64,000 nt of DNA from Sinorhizobium terangae (GTDB lineage Bacteria > Pseudomonadota > Alphaproteobacteria > Rhizobiales > Rhizobiaceae), in contig NZ_CP121660.1 in NCBI RefSeq assembly GCF_029714365.1, positions 2,029,509 through 2,093,508 of the forward strand. Reading direction: 5' to 3'. Numbering within the stretch: the stretch's first letter is position 1; every line of letters begins with the position of its first letter. The notes beneath the pieces were generated by a model, which saw only the letters and a program-made list of their open reading frames with translations, searched no databases and was not told where the DNA came from. The translations under genes and the position numbers were made by a program. Below are positions 55,116 to 63,850 of the stretch, one piece after another.

Positions 55116-56324
55116 ATGAAGACAAGTGAGATCGCGATCATCGGCGGTGGGCCGGCAGGCCTCATGGCGGCGGAGGTTTTGTCCGGCCTCGGCCATTCGG
55201 TGACGATCTACGACAGCATGCCGACGGTCGGGCGCAAGTTCCTGCTCGCCGGCAAATCCGGCCTCAACATCACGCACGCCGAGGACTATAGCCTTTTCAG
55301 GACGCGTTTCGGCGCCGGGTCGGACCGGCTGCGCCCTGCCCTCGACGCCTTCACGCCGGACGACGTGCGGGACTGGGCAGCCGGGCTCGGCACGGAAACC
55401 TTCGTCGGCTCCTCGGGCCGCGTCTTTCCGAAGGTCATGAAGGCGTCCCCGCTCTTGCGCGCCTGGCTGCGCAGGCTGGAAGCGCAAGGTACCAAACTTC
55501 GCACCCGTCATCGCTGGTCGGGTTTCGAGGACGGGGGCTACGCCTTCGAGACGCCGGAGGGACAAACGGTCGTCCATTGCGACGCGGCCCTGCTGGCGCT
55601 TGGCGGGGCAAGCTGGCCGCGGCTCGGCTCCGATGCTAGCTGGCTGGCCTTGCTGCGCGACCAAGGCGTTGCGATCAGTGATTTTCGGCCCGCCAATTGC
55701 GGCTTCGACGTCGCCTGGAGCGAAACCTTTCGCGACCGTTTCGCCGGCGAACCGCTGAAATCGGTGACGGCTTCGTCCGATGCCGGCGTCTTTCCGGGCG
55801 AGTTCGTGGTGACGCGGCACGGCGTCGAGGGCAGCCTCGTCTATGCCCATGCGTCGGGTCTGCGCGACCGACTCGAGCACGACAACGAGGCCACACTCGT
55901 GCTAGACCTCGTGCCCGGACGAACAGTGGAACGCCTTGCCCGCGACTTTGAGCGGCAGCAAGGCAAGGCGAGTTTCTCCAACCGTCTTCGCAAAGCCGCA
56001 CGCCTTTCAGGCGTCAAGGCCGCCTTGGTGCGGGAGCTGGCGCCTGCAGCCCTTCAGGCCGATCCGCATGAACTCGCAAGCCTGATCAAGGCCTTGCCGA
56101 TTCCGGTTCTAAGAACCCGGCCGATCGCAGAGGCGATATCCTCGGCAGGCGGCGTCAGCTTCGAGAGCATCAATGACGACTATATGCTGAAGGCGCTACC
56201 GGGCGTGTTCGTCGCCGGCGAAATGCTCGACTGGGAAGCGCCGACCGGCGGTTATCTGCTGACTGCCTGCCTTGCCATGGGCCGCGCCGCGGCGCGCGGG
56301 ATCGAGGCCTGGCTGCGGTTATAA
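55116..56324 (+). CDS. HI0933/BaiN-type FAD-dependent flavoprotein
   Basis: 402 residues. FAD motif IAIIGGGPAGLMAAEVL at the start, then GRKFLLAGKSGLNITHAE, the HI0933-family block in which a canonical nucleotide-binding loop is followed by GxSGxN, and a closing FVAGEMLDWEAPTGGYLLTACLAMG. This matches the TIGR03862-like flavoprotein subgroup of unknown substrate. Relatives include BaiN, a bile-acid reductase, so hydride transfer to an unsaturated ring or ketone is possible. ATG 55116 fits the fold; the ribosome-binding site is weak. It is convergent with the TetR gene, 10 bp between stops. Confidence 0.87.
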   Translation: MKTSEIAIIGGGPAGLMAAEVLSGLGHSVTIYDSMPTVGRKFLLAGKSGLNITHAEDYSLFRTRFGAGSDRLRPALDAFTPDDVRDWAAGLGTETFVGSSGRVFPKVMKASPLLRAWLRRLEAQGTKLRTRHRWSGFEDGGYAFETPEGQTVVHCDAALLALGGASWPRLGSDASWLALLRDQGVAISDFRPANCGFDVAWSETFRDRFAGEPLKSVTASSDAGVFPGEFVVTRHGVEGSLVYAHASGLRDRLEHDNEATLVLDLVPGRTVERLARDFERQQGKASFSNRLRKAARLSGVKAALVRELAPAALQADPHELASLIKALPIPVLRTRPIAEAISSAGGVSFESINDDYMLKALPGVFVAGEMLDWEAPTGGYLLTACLAMGRAAARGIEAWLRL

Positions 56325-56334
56325 CAGACTTCGT

Positions 56335-57039
56335 TCAGGCAGTCTCCGGGCGGAGTTCTTCGACGCCGCCAGCCTCTCGAGCCGGCCGTCTGCCATAGGC
56401 GCGCAAGAAGGTGCGCACGGCTGCGCGCGCAGACTTTTCGAGCTCCTCGTCGGTCGGCGCTCCGCCGAGGGAGCTGATCATCTGCAGATCGGCATTGACC
56501 AGAGCAAGGAACTGCTTGGCGGCGAGATCGAAGTCGTCGATATCCAGCCGCGTGACATGAGAAAGCCGGGCAAAGAGCGCCGCCAGGGCGGTTCCGATCT
56601 TGCCCGGACCTTGCTGGCGCCAGATCTCGAAGAGGTGCGGATAACGCTCGCCCTCCGTCTGCACCAGCTTGCGGATGAACTTTCCGTCGTGATTGCAAAC
56701 GCAGTTCTTGTTGAGGCGAACGGCAAAGGCGGTCAGATCGTCTTCGAGATTGTCGCCGTTGTCGGGAAAGGTCGCCAGAATCGAAAACAACGCGGCGTTG
56801 GCGCGGTCCAGAATGTCCTGAACGACCGCCATGAACAGCGTCTCTTTTTCGCGGTAGTGGTTATAGACGGTCTGCCGCGAGACACAGGCTTCCATCGCGA
56901 TTTCGTCAATGCTGGCGCCGGCAAAACCTTCGCGGCAAAATACTTCGGCAGCGGCGTCCAAAATCGAGACGCGTTTGGCGCATTGGCCTTTCTGAGTGGG
57001 GCCGCCCGGCTTCGGTTGCGGCGCTTTAAGTTTTTTCAT
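56335..57039 (-). CDS. TetR-family repressor
   Basis: 234 residues. The helix-turn-helix lies at AAEVFCREGFAGASIDEIAMEACVSRQTVYNHY (about 30-62), after a basic, Pro-rich N-terminal tail. The C-terminal ligand domain is of the AefR-like type. It is divergent from an efflux pump gene, with two inverted repeats between; induction by a pump substrate is the usual logic. Confidence 0.92.
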   Translation of the reverse strand: MKKLKAPQPKPGGPTQKGQCAKRVSILDAAAEVFCREGFAGASIDEIAMEACVSRQTVYNHYREKETLFMAVVQDILDRANAALFSILATFPDNGDNLEDDLTAFAVRLNKNCVCNHDGKFIRKLVQTEGERYPHLFEIWRQQGPGKIGTALAALFARLSHVTRLDIDDFDLAAKQFLALVNADLQMISSLGGAPTDEELEKSARAAVRTFLRAYGRRPAREAGGVEELRPETA

Positions 57040-57066
57040 GCCCTGAAAATAGGACGTGTTGACGAA

Positions 57067-57115
57067 TTAGACAATGGCGTCTAAGTTTACACGCGTGTCC
57101 AATTTGTTAGACACG
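57067..57115. promoter_or_regulatory. TetR operators between regulator and efflux genes
   Basis: TTAGAC-AATGGC-GTCTAA (57067-57084) is a perfect 6-bp inverted repeat. CGTGTC (57094-57099) with GACACG (57110-57115) forms a second. Both contain TTAGACA on the plus strand. Both lie just upstream of the TetR start and the efflux promoter. Confidence 0.7.
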
Positions 57116-57255
57116 AGCAGCCGCGGGCGGATGCGATCCTCCCAAGCCGCATCCTGCCTGTCCGGCGGCCGCTTTTCCGTTTCAACCTTTAGCGACAGCG
57201 ATGGGCCGGCAGGTGCATCCGGCTTTGCCTTCGCGGTTTCTGAAAGAGCATCATC

Positions 57256-58455
57256 ATGACGGCCTCATTTCTACGCACTGCCATTATTCTCGGACTTTTA
57301 TCGGCCATCGGGCCGTTTGCGATCGACATGTACCTCCCGGCCCTGCCCTCGATCGGCAAGGATCTCGGCGCTGAAAACAACGTCGTGCAACTGAGCCTGC
57401 TCTCCTTCTTCATCTCCTTCGCGTTGTTCCAGCTCATCTACGGGCCGCTTTCGGACATCTGGGGCCGTAAGGCGCCGCTCTATCTCGGCATCGGGCTTTT
57501 CGCGCTCGCGAGCATCGGTTGCGCGGTCGCAAGCGACATCGAGACGCTGATTGCGTTCCGCTTCCTTCAGGGCATCGGCGGTGCCGCTGGCATGGTCATT
57601 CCGCGCGCGGTCGTGCGCGACATGCACACCGGCGTCCAGGCGGCGCGGCTGATGTCGCTGCTCATGCTCGTCTTCAGCATTTCGCCGATCCTTGCACCGC
57701 TGACGGGCAGCGCCGTGATCGAACTCTACGGCTGGCGCGGCGTCTTTTATGCGGTGATGATTGCCGCCGTGATCGGGCTCGTGCTGCTTTCGACGCAGCT
57801 CACGGAGACGCGGCCGAAGGAGCACCGCTCGGACAGCACCATCGGCAGCGCGATCGCCGCCTACCGCCTGCTTCTTGGCGACCGCAACTTCCTGACGCTG
57901 ACCTTCATCGGCGGCCTCGGCATCTCTAGCTTCCTCGTCTATCTCGCGAACTCGCCCTTCGTCCTGATCGACCACTACGGCCTGACGCCGACGCAATACA
58001 GCTTCGCCTTCTCGATCAACGCAGTCTCGTTCTTCGCCGTCTCCCAGGCGACCGGCTGGCTCGGCGAACGTTTCGGCCTCGTCCGTCTGATGCGGATGGC
58101 GGTGACGATGTTCGCGTTGACCATGGTCAGCATGTTCGCCGTCATGAGCTTCGGCATCAATCAGCTGCCGGTCATGGCGGCCTTCCTCTTCGTCGGCTAC
58201 GGCGTCCTCGGTCTCGTCATCCCGACGTCGTCGGTGCTGGCGCTCGAGGACCATGGCGAGATCGCCGGCACCGCATCGGCGCTGATGGGAACGCTGCATT
58301 TCGTTACCTCCGCCGTGGCGATGGTCATCACCAGCATCTTCTTCGACGGCACCGCCCTGCCGATGGTGGCCGGCATCGCGCTCTGCGCCCTCGGCGCCTT
58401 CCTCGTTACCCAGGCAACGATCGGCCGTCGCCGTCGGGTCGTTGCTGCGGAATAG
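57256..58455 (+). CDS. Bcr/CflA-type MFS drug efflux transporter
   Basis: 399 residues with 12 predicted membrane helices. The Bcr/CflA group is marked by GPFAIDMYLPALPSI in helix 1, the MFS loop GPLSDIWGRKAPLYLG, and FRFLQGIGGAAGMVIPRAVVRD in the motif C/drug-export region. It exports drugs such as bicyclomycin or chloramphenicol by proton antiport in known members. Gene start at 57256 has only a weak GAAAGAG upstream. Controlled by the adjacent TetR. Confidence 0.93.
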   Translation: MTASFLRTAIILGLLSAIGPFAIDMYLPALPSIGKDLGAENNVVQLSLLSFFISFALFQLIYGPLSDIWGRKAPLYLGIGLFALASIGCAVASDIETLIAFRFLQGIGGAAGMVIPRAVVRDMHTGVQAARLMSLLMLVFSISPILAPLTGSAVIELYGWRGVFYAVMIAAVIGLVLLSTQLTETRPKEHRSDSTIGSAIAAYRLLLGDRNFLTLTFIGGLGISSFLVYLANSPFVLIDHYGLTPTQYSFAFSINAVSFFAVSQATGWLGERFGLVRLMRMAVTMFALTMVSMFAVMSFGINQLPVMAAFLFVGYGVLGLVIPTSSVLALEDHGEIAGTASALMGTLHFVTSAVAMVITSIFFDGTALPMVAGIALCALGAFLVTQATIGRRRRVVAAE

Positions 58456-58610
58456 ACAATTCCCCCGCGTCCGAAAGGATGCGCGGGCAGGTCGGCCAGC
58501 GACAGGCCGATGACCGCTTTGTGAAGCTGCTCCCGTCGATTACGTGCTAACGTCGATCGACGGGTGCGGCGCAATACCAAGGACATCCTGGCTCAGGGGC
58601 GCGCCGGACA

Positions 58611-58714
58611 CTGCATGTTTCCTTAAATGGTAGCTGATTTAGGGACACAAACATGCAGCAAAGCAAACTGCTACGGTGCCCTTTGCGCATCTGATAAGAC
58701 GCGCGGCGCTGTAG
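58611..58714 (-). repeat. RIME-like palindromic intergenic element, full copy C
   Basis: Complete copy inverted relative to copies A and B: CTGCATGTTTCCTTAAAT...ATTTAGGG...ACATGCAG followed by CTACGGTGCC, GCGCATCTGATAAGACGC and GGCGCTGTAG. It lies just before the intradiol dioxygenase gene and ends 18 bp upstream of its start codon. Confidence 0.8.
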
Positions 58715-58732
58715 AGGCGTGAAAGGCCTGCC

Positions 58733-59317
58733 ATGCTTCCGACGCGACGTTCACTTCTGACCGCCTTTCTGGCGATCCCCGCCTTGCCGATCGTCAGCCT
58801 CCGCCAGGCCGCCGCGCAACGGCGCCCGCTGCCGCCGACGCCCGCCTGCGGCAATGATCGCGACCTGACGCTTGCGCGCACAGCGGGTCCCTTCTACAAA
58901 CCCGACGCGCCCATGCGTCACGAGCTTTTTGCCGACTCCCCCGATGGCGAGCGAATCACGCTCGCCGGCTACGTCCTCGACGCCAACTGCCGGCCGCTCG
59001 CCAACAGCCTCGTCGAGATCTGGCATGCCGACGAAACCGGCGCCTATGACACGAGCGGCTTCCGACTGCGCGCGCACCAGTTCACCGATGCAAACGGCCG
59101 CTGGTGGTTCGGCACGATCGTGCCCGCGCGTTACACTGGCAGGACCCGGCACTATCATCTGCGCGTGCAGCGCCGCGGCGGCGGGCTGCTCACGACGCAG
59201 CTCTTCTTTCCGAACGAACCGGCCAATGCCAGCGACGGGCTCTATTCGGACGCACTGCTGCTCGATATCCGCAACACTGCCGACGGCAAATTCGGCCGGT
59301 TTGATTTTGTCGTCTGA
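58733..59317 (+). CDS. Exported intradiol ring-cleavage dioxygenase-like protein
   Basis: 194 residues. Tat-type signal MLPTRRSLLTAFLAIPALP ending near AAAQ. The dioxygenase core has LTLARTAGPFYKP, LVEIWHADETGAYD and RYTGRTRHYHLRV; the four non-heme Fe(III) ligands are all present (Y105, Y134, H140, H142). Typical intradiol enzymes are cytosolic catechol or protocatechuate dioxygenases of 240-310 residues; this is a shorter, exported form lacking the N-terminal dimer domain. Substrate may be an extracellular catechol. It is convergent with the EF-G-like gene. Confidence 0.87.
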   Translation: MLPTRRSLLTAFLAIPALPIVSLRQAAAQRRPLPPTPACGNDRDLTLARTAGPFYKPDAPMRHELFADSPDGERITLAGYVLDANCRPLANSLVEIWHADETGAYDTSGFRLRAHQFTDANGRWWFGTIVPARYTGRTRHYHLRVQRRGGGLLTTQLFFPNEPANASDGLYSDALLLDIRNTADGKFGRFDFVV

Positions 59318-59356
59318 GGCGCAGCGCGCGGGGCGGCCCGGCCCCAAGGGGTCCAC

Positions 59357-61318
59357 TCAATGCTCATTCGCATGCGCTCCATGCGCGGTGATCACGCTTT
59401 GGGCTTCCTTGCCGTAAAGCTCCTCGAAATGATCAAAGCCCTTGGAAAAATAGCCGATCCCCTGTGTGGCGGATCTGAGCGACCGCGCGAGGTCATCGAG
59501 CGCTGCGCCTGGAATGAGGGCACGGAAGATATCCCATCCCTTCGCCGCCTCGTCCCGGTCGAAACCGAGGACCTGCCCTTTGAGCGTCGAAACGACCGGC
59601 ACGAGGCTTCCCGAATAGATCGAGGGGATATGGATCTCCACGCGGAAGATCGGCTGCATCAGCACGGCCGAGGCCTGTGAGAGAGCCTGGCGAACGCCCA
59701 TCTTTCCCGCCGTGCGAAACGCGTATTCCGAACTGTCGACCGAGTGGTGCTGGCCATCGGTCAGCATCACGCCGACGTCGATGACCTTGAAGCCGAGCGG
59801 GCCCTTGTCCATCGCCTCCCGCGCGCCTGCTTCGACCGCCGGTATGAAGTTTCTCGGAACGGCACCGCCCTTGACGGTTTCGGCAAAGGTGAATCCGCCG
59901 CCGCGCTCATTGGGGTGAACGCTGAGCTTCACGTCCGCAAACTGGCCGGCGCCGCCGGTCTGCTTGCGGTGACGATAATGCACGTCCGACGACTTCGAGA
60001 TCGTTTCGCGATAGATCGGGCTCGGCGGTTGCTCGCTGACCGCGACATGAAAGACGTCGGAAAGCGTGCGGCACAGGTCGCGCAGGTGCACCGGCCCCTG
60101 GGCGCAGACCAGTTGCGCGCCGGTCCCCTCCTCCTGCATGACCTTCAGGCCGCGATCGGTTTCGGAAAGCTTGGCAAGCGTTTCGGAAAGCTTGGTCTCG
60201 TCGCGCTCGCTTTCCGGCACCAGGATCCGCTCCATCATCGGCGTCGGCGGAGTCGTCCATTCCGGCGGCGCGACGGTGGCATTGGCTGTCAAAAGCGACG
60301 GCACGACGAGGTGATCGGACTTCACGGCGGCGAATACCTGACCGGGCGCCGGTGTCGCCGATGCGAGCGGGCGGCCGTTCGCCGGATCCTGCAAGGCCCC
60401 GAGCCCGGCGCCGCCGAGCATGGTCCCCTGCTTCACGCCACTGTCGAGCGCGCGAACAAAGACTGTCTTGCCGACGCTCGGGCGATGATGGGCGTGAAAA
60501 CTGACGGCGGAAAGTGTCGCATCGGCGATGCCGCCGTCCGCGGCAAGGCGTTTTCTGAGCGCCTCGACCCGCGGCGCGTCGTGACGAAGCGCCTTCATCA
60601 GGCGCAGAATGCCGTTGCTGTGGCTTGCCGCACCGACCAGCACCGGGATGATCTTGTTTTCGCTCAAGACGCGCTTCGAGATGGCATAGATTGCGTCGCT
60701 CGCCGGCTCGCGGTCCTCGATGAGTTCTTCCAGCAGCCAGTCATCGAATTCGGAAAGATGCTCTAAGAGTTCGGCGCGCGCCTCGTGTTCACTCTCGACG
60801 ACGCTTTCGGGCAGTTCGAAAAGCGCTGACGTCTGGCCCTCCCGATAGCGCCAGGCGCGCTCGGAAATCAGGTCGCAACTGCCGATGATCTTGTCACCGT
60901 CGCGGATCGGGATCTGCCTGAGGACGAAAGGGTGGTTGGAATAGTCCTGGAGGGCGGCGACGAGATCCCTCAGCCGTCCCCTCGGCTCATCCATGCGGTT
61001 GACGAAAAGGATGCAGGGCGTTCCCGACGCCTCGATCGCCTTGAGATAGGGCGCCGCCAGCACGGCCTCCTCCGGAGCCGGCGAAACGCAGAGCACACAG
61101 GCATCGCTGGCGAGCAACGCATCCTGCGCATGCGCCAGCGCCTCGTTGGTTCCGGGCGTGTCCAACGCACACCACTCTTCGCTTCCGAATTCGAACTCCG
61201 TCAGGCTCAAGCCATAGGGAGAGGCGGATTTTCTTGGCTGGCCCTCGAGCAGACTAAGCTTTTCCACGAGCGTGGATTTCCCGGTCTGCGAAGGCCCAAG
61301 TACCGTGAAGCAGCGCAT
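59357..61318 (-). CDS. EF-G-like translational GTPase paralogue, divergent G domain
   Basis: 653 residues against about 700 for EF-G. The P-loop GPSQTGKST (8-16) is intact, G3 reads DTPGT (53-57) in place of DTPGH, and G4 is NRMD (107-110) in place of NKxD. Only about 40 residues separate G1 and G3, so switch I and the RGITI effector segment are missing. EF-G domains II to V follow, with the domain IV-like DVHYRHRKQTGGAGQFADVK and the domain V strand PIFRVEIHIPS. ATG 61318 has AGGAGG 7 bases upstream. Not the main EF-G; role unknown, possibly ribosome-related stress. Confidence 0.88.
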   Translation of the reverse strand: MRCFTVLGPSQTGKSTLVEKLSLLEGQPRKSASPYGLSLTEFEFGSEEWCALDTPGTNEALAHAQDALLASDACVLCVSPAPEEAVLAAPYLKAIEASGTPCILFVNRMDEPRGRLRDLVAALQDYSNHPFVLRQIPIRDGDKIIGSCDLISERAWRYREGQTSALFELPESVVESEHEARAELLEHLSEFDDWLLEELIEDREPASDAIYAISKRVLSENKIIPVLVGAASHSNGILRLMKALRHDAPRVEALRKRLAADGGIADATLSAVSFHAHHRPSVGKTVFVRALDSGVKQGTMLGGAGLGALQDPANGRPLASATPAPGQVFAAVKSDHLVVPSLLTANATVAPPEWTTPPTPMMERILVPESERDETKLSETLAKLSETDRGLKVMQEEGTGAQLVCAQGPVHLRDLCRTLSDVFHVAVSEQPPSPIYRETISKSSDVHYRHRKQTGGAGQFADVKLSVHPNERGGGFTFAETVKGGAVPRNFIPAVEAGAREAMDKGPLGFKVIDVGVMLTDGQHHSVDSSEYAFRTAGKMGVRQALSQASAVLMQPIFRVEIHIPSIYSGSLVPVVSTLKGQVLGFDRDEAAKGWDIFRALIPGAALDDLARSLRSATQGIGYFSKGFDHFEELYGKEAQSVITAHGAHANEH

Positions 61319-61671
61319 CTGCGATCCTCCTACCACGATGACACCTTTCTATTGCGGGATGAGGAAGGTATGCGCGGTTTTCCGCCCGCATCCCGCTCGT
61401 GATCTAAAGCGCCGTGGGTCTCCTTAATTCGACTGCGACTTAAGGAAACATGCAGCGGGCCAAGGTACCGCGCTCAGGCACAGTGCCGGGAGATCGATGG
61501 CTCCCTCCGGGCGCGCGCCCTCCCCCGCGAGGTCGAGGCTTGACCAAGGGTGCACCCGCTCCCTTCAGTGCGCAAGGCTGAGATTGACGATCTTGGGAAA
61601 AGGTCGCGGACCCGAACAACGAAAAGCCGCGCCAAGCACCGCTGCGCCCGCATTCACCCTTGTTGCGCTAT
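61319..61671. other. Intergenic region upstream of the EF-G-like gene
   Basis: 350 bp with no coding frame I can support. It contains the half RIME-like element at 61418-61456 and the promoter of the EF-G-like gene (minus strand). Nothing else is recognised. Confidence 0.4.
61418..61456 (+). repeat. RIME-like element, second half only
   Basis: TCTCCTTAATTCGACTGCGA and the following CTTAAGGAAACATGCAGC match the second palindrome of the element (compare TCCTTAAATC...GATTTAAGGA at 36870-36970). The first palindrome is absent. Confidence 0.6.
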
Positions 61672-62469
61672 CTACCCAATGGCGCTCGGCGCAAATTGCG
61701 CCACCAGTTCGTGGCGATCGCCCGGATAGGTCAGCCGAACACTGGTCACCGGCGCACCGCCGCTCCAGGTCCGTCGTTCGATGACCAGGCAGGGCGATCC
61801 GACCGCGACCCCGAGGGCTTGCGCGGCCTGACGGCTCGCTGCCACGGCCCGGATGCGATGCTCGGCGGTGCTCCACGGCACCTTGCCAAGCAGCCAGGAA
61901 CCGGGTGAGACAGTATCGAACGCTTCGGCCTCCGCCGCGGGCACCGCAGAAAGATTGATGAGCCGTTCCTCGAGGCAAAACGGGCGGCCGCTCGCCAGAT
62001 GCCGGCAGGTGATGGCGAGCACCCGCGCCGAGGCCGGCAGGTCTATGCGTCCCGTGTCGTCGGCACTGGCCTTGCGGACATGCCGCTCGTCGAGACGATA
62101 GCCGTATTCGAGACCGCGCGACTGCACCTCGAGTTTGACGTCGTGGATTTCCATGACCGCCGACTGGACGTGCGGAAAAGTGACATAGCTGCCGGACTTG
62201 CGCCGCCGCTCGATCAATCCCTTCTTGACGAGCTCGGTCAGCGCCTTGTTCACGGTCATGCGCGAGCAACCATATTGCTCGGTCAGCTCGTGCTCGAAAG
62301 GAATACGATGTCCCGGCGGCCAGTCGCCGGACAGAATATGCCCCTCGACGTCACTGAGAATCCGCTGGTGCAGGGAGAGCGGCTGGTCTGGACGCTTTTC
62401 CCCGTGGGAAGAACGATCGTTGGGAATGGCGGGATCCTCGGCTGGTGGCTGACCCCGTACCTTAAACAT
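61672..62469 (-). CDS. hutC: HutC-type histidine-utilisation repressor (GntR family)
   Basis: 265 residues. GntR winged helix of the HutC class: LHQRILSDVEGHILSGDWPP, PFEHELTEQYGCSRMTVNKA, IERRRKSGSYVTFP. A UTRA effector domain follows (ITCRHLASGRPFCLEERLINL ... YPGDRHELVAQFAP). HutC represses histidine degradation and is released by urocanate. No hut enzyme gene is inside the window, so its targets lie elsewhere or this is a related paralogue. No clear ribosome-binding site precedes ATG 62469. About 35 N-terminal residues before the helix look unstructured. Confidence 0.85.
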   Translation of the reverse strand: MFKVRGQPPAEDPAIPNDRSSHGEKRPDQPLSLHQRILSDVEGHILSGDWPPGHRIPFEHELTEQYGCSRMTVNKALTELVKKGLIERRRKSGSYVTFPHVQSAVMEIHDVKLEVQSRGLEYGYRLDERHVRKASADDTGRIDLPASARVLAITCRHLASGRPFCLEERLINLSAVPAAEAEAFDTVSPGSWLLGKVPWSTAEHRIRAVAASRQAAQALGVAVGSPCLVIERRTWSGGAPVTSVRLTYPGDRHELVAQFAPSAIG

Positions 62470-62679
62470 TTACTGCCGCGGCAACAGTCCCGGCGAAGAC
62501 GCCCGCCGGTTTTCCACGGCGGATGCTGCACAATCAAAGTGTTACGATGGCGCCCTCCGAGTGGACAAACATGGTCAGGATGGGAGCCGGCGGCACAGAC
62601 TCGACATCGTCTTCGGAAGCCGAGATGCGTACGAGAGCCGCGTCACGCTCTTGCCCCGCCCTTCCTGGACCAGTCCTAT

Positions 62680-62859
62680 TCAGTAGAGGAGATGCCAAGG
62701 CGTCAGGAACGCACGCGCCCACTCTTGTTCCTGATCCCGTTCATGCTCCGCCGAGACATCATTACGGACGACAGTCGAAGCGACCTTTTTGTCGCGCAAG
62801 AACGCCTTGGGCACCGGCGGCTCGAAATAGCCAAGCGTCATTCCACCGAGATAGAACAT
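62680..62859 (-). CDS. Small hypothetical protein
   Basis: 59 residues beginning MFYLGGMTLGYFEPPVPKAF, followed by a basic then acidic stretch (LRDKKVAST; EHERDQEQEW). No family is recognised. GGAAGGG lies 7 bases before ATG 62859, and a perfect -35 hexamer TTGACA lies about 57 bp upstream on the minus strand (62916-62921), which supports a real gene. No membrane segment is evident. It is just upstream of hutC on the same strand but separated by 210 bp. Confidence 0.5.
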   Translation of the reverse strand: MFYLGGMTLGYFEPPVPKAFLRDKKVASTVVRNDVSAEHERDQEQEWARAFLTPWHLLY

Positions 62860-63791
62860 GCAGAGCCCTTCCCTGCTCGCGTTGTCAGACACAATCGTGC
62901 CACAATCGAGCGGCGTGTCAATAGTCTACAAAATTTATGTTTTAAGTGTCTACGCTGGCCGCTAATCGAGGTTGCCTTGCACCGGGCCATCCTTCTGCAG
63001 CTCCGCGGACAAGCTCGACGTCGCACGAATCACGGGCGGATTCCCAGGGTCAGGTAGCTGGAATAACGTGCGGACTCACGTCACCCGTTCCGATCGGCCA
63101 TTCTGCCGCCGATGCCCAAAAAGGAACCGAACAAATTCAAACTGTTAGGTTTATCTCGGCGGCAACCGCCCTGGTACTCGACAGCAGCGTACGGCTGCTT
63201 CATCGGTCGCGGTACAGCAAGGATTCTCCTCCGTCATCATCCCTCGTGCTTGTCACAGGAATCCTGCCGACCCAAATTCCTTGGGCTGAAAAGCCCCTTC
63301 CACGTGTTTCTGACAAGTGGATGAGAGCAGGGATGGGGCGCCCCTTGCCTCACCGTCCAACTAACTTGACGAGCGAATTCTCGCGAATTCGAGTGAATCA
63401 AGCCAGCCGATAAGTGTTCGGCCGCTGATGCATTTTGTGCGGTCGACCCCGGCGCTCCGTCACCCTGTGCTCTTCGCAGGCCTGAGAGCCACGGCGCGTC
63501 CGCGCCGTGAATGACTCGCGGCGAAGTGGCGGGCGCAGCGGGACGGGATTGGCCTGGTGCGAAAGCGCTGCCGTCGTTGCGTGGAGCAGGCCTCTCGCGC
63601 CGCCGGCGCAGTGCTGCTGAGAACACAGGAATGAGAGATCGATGAGGAGCTGTGCGTCAAAGAAGGCATCGGCCAACCCCATTGCGCTACCGTCCGCGTA
63701 CTGCGGGCAACGGTCCAATCTACTTGGCTTCAAAAAGCATATGTCGCCGGCGGAGACTCGCAGCAACGTCGCAGGCGCAACGACAGCGGCC
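62860..63791. other. Gene-poor region left of the parS-like sites
   Basis: About 930 bp without a supported gene on either strand. An inverted repeat CTTGTCA (about 63245-63251) with TGACAAG (about 63312-63318) bounds a segment rich in short repeats that resembles non-coding repeats seen in rhizobial genomes. The rest is G/C-rich and featureless. Such a gap is usual next to a repABC origin. Confidence 0.4.
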
Positions 63792-63811
63792 CGGTTGTCC
63801 GCGGACAACCG
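63792..63811. promoter_or_regulatory. parS-like centromere site 1 (repABC type)
   Basis: A 20-bp perfect palindrome whose core GTTGTCCGCGGACAAC (63794-63809) fits GTTNNNNGCNNNNAAC, the consensus reported for RepB-binding parS sites of repABC plasmids. A second copy lies 40 bp to the right. Confidence 0.75.
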
Positions 63812-63832
63812 AATCGAGCGCCTACTCATAAA

Positions 63833-63850
63833 AGTTGTCCGCGGACAACT
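63833..63850. promoter_or_regulatory. parS-like centromere site 2 (repABC type)
   Basis: An 18-bp perfect palindrome with the same 16-bp core (63834-63849) as site 1, centre to centre 40 bp. Two identical cores at this spacing are very unlikely by chance. Confidence 0.75.

Noticed and set aside
63398-63829. 143-codon minus-strand frame left of the parS-like sites
   Set aside because: Starts inside the palindrome region, lacks a ribosome-binding site and shows low-complexity Arg/Ala-rich sequence.
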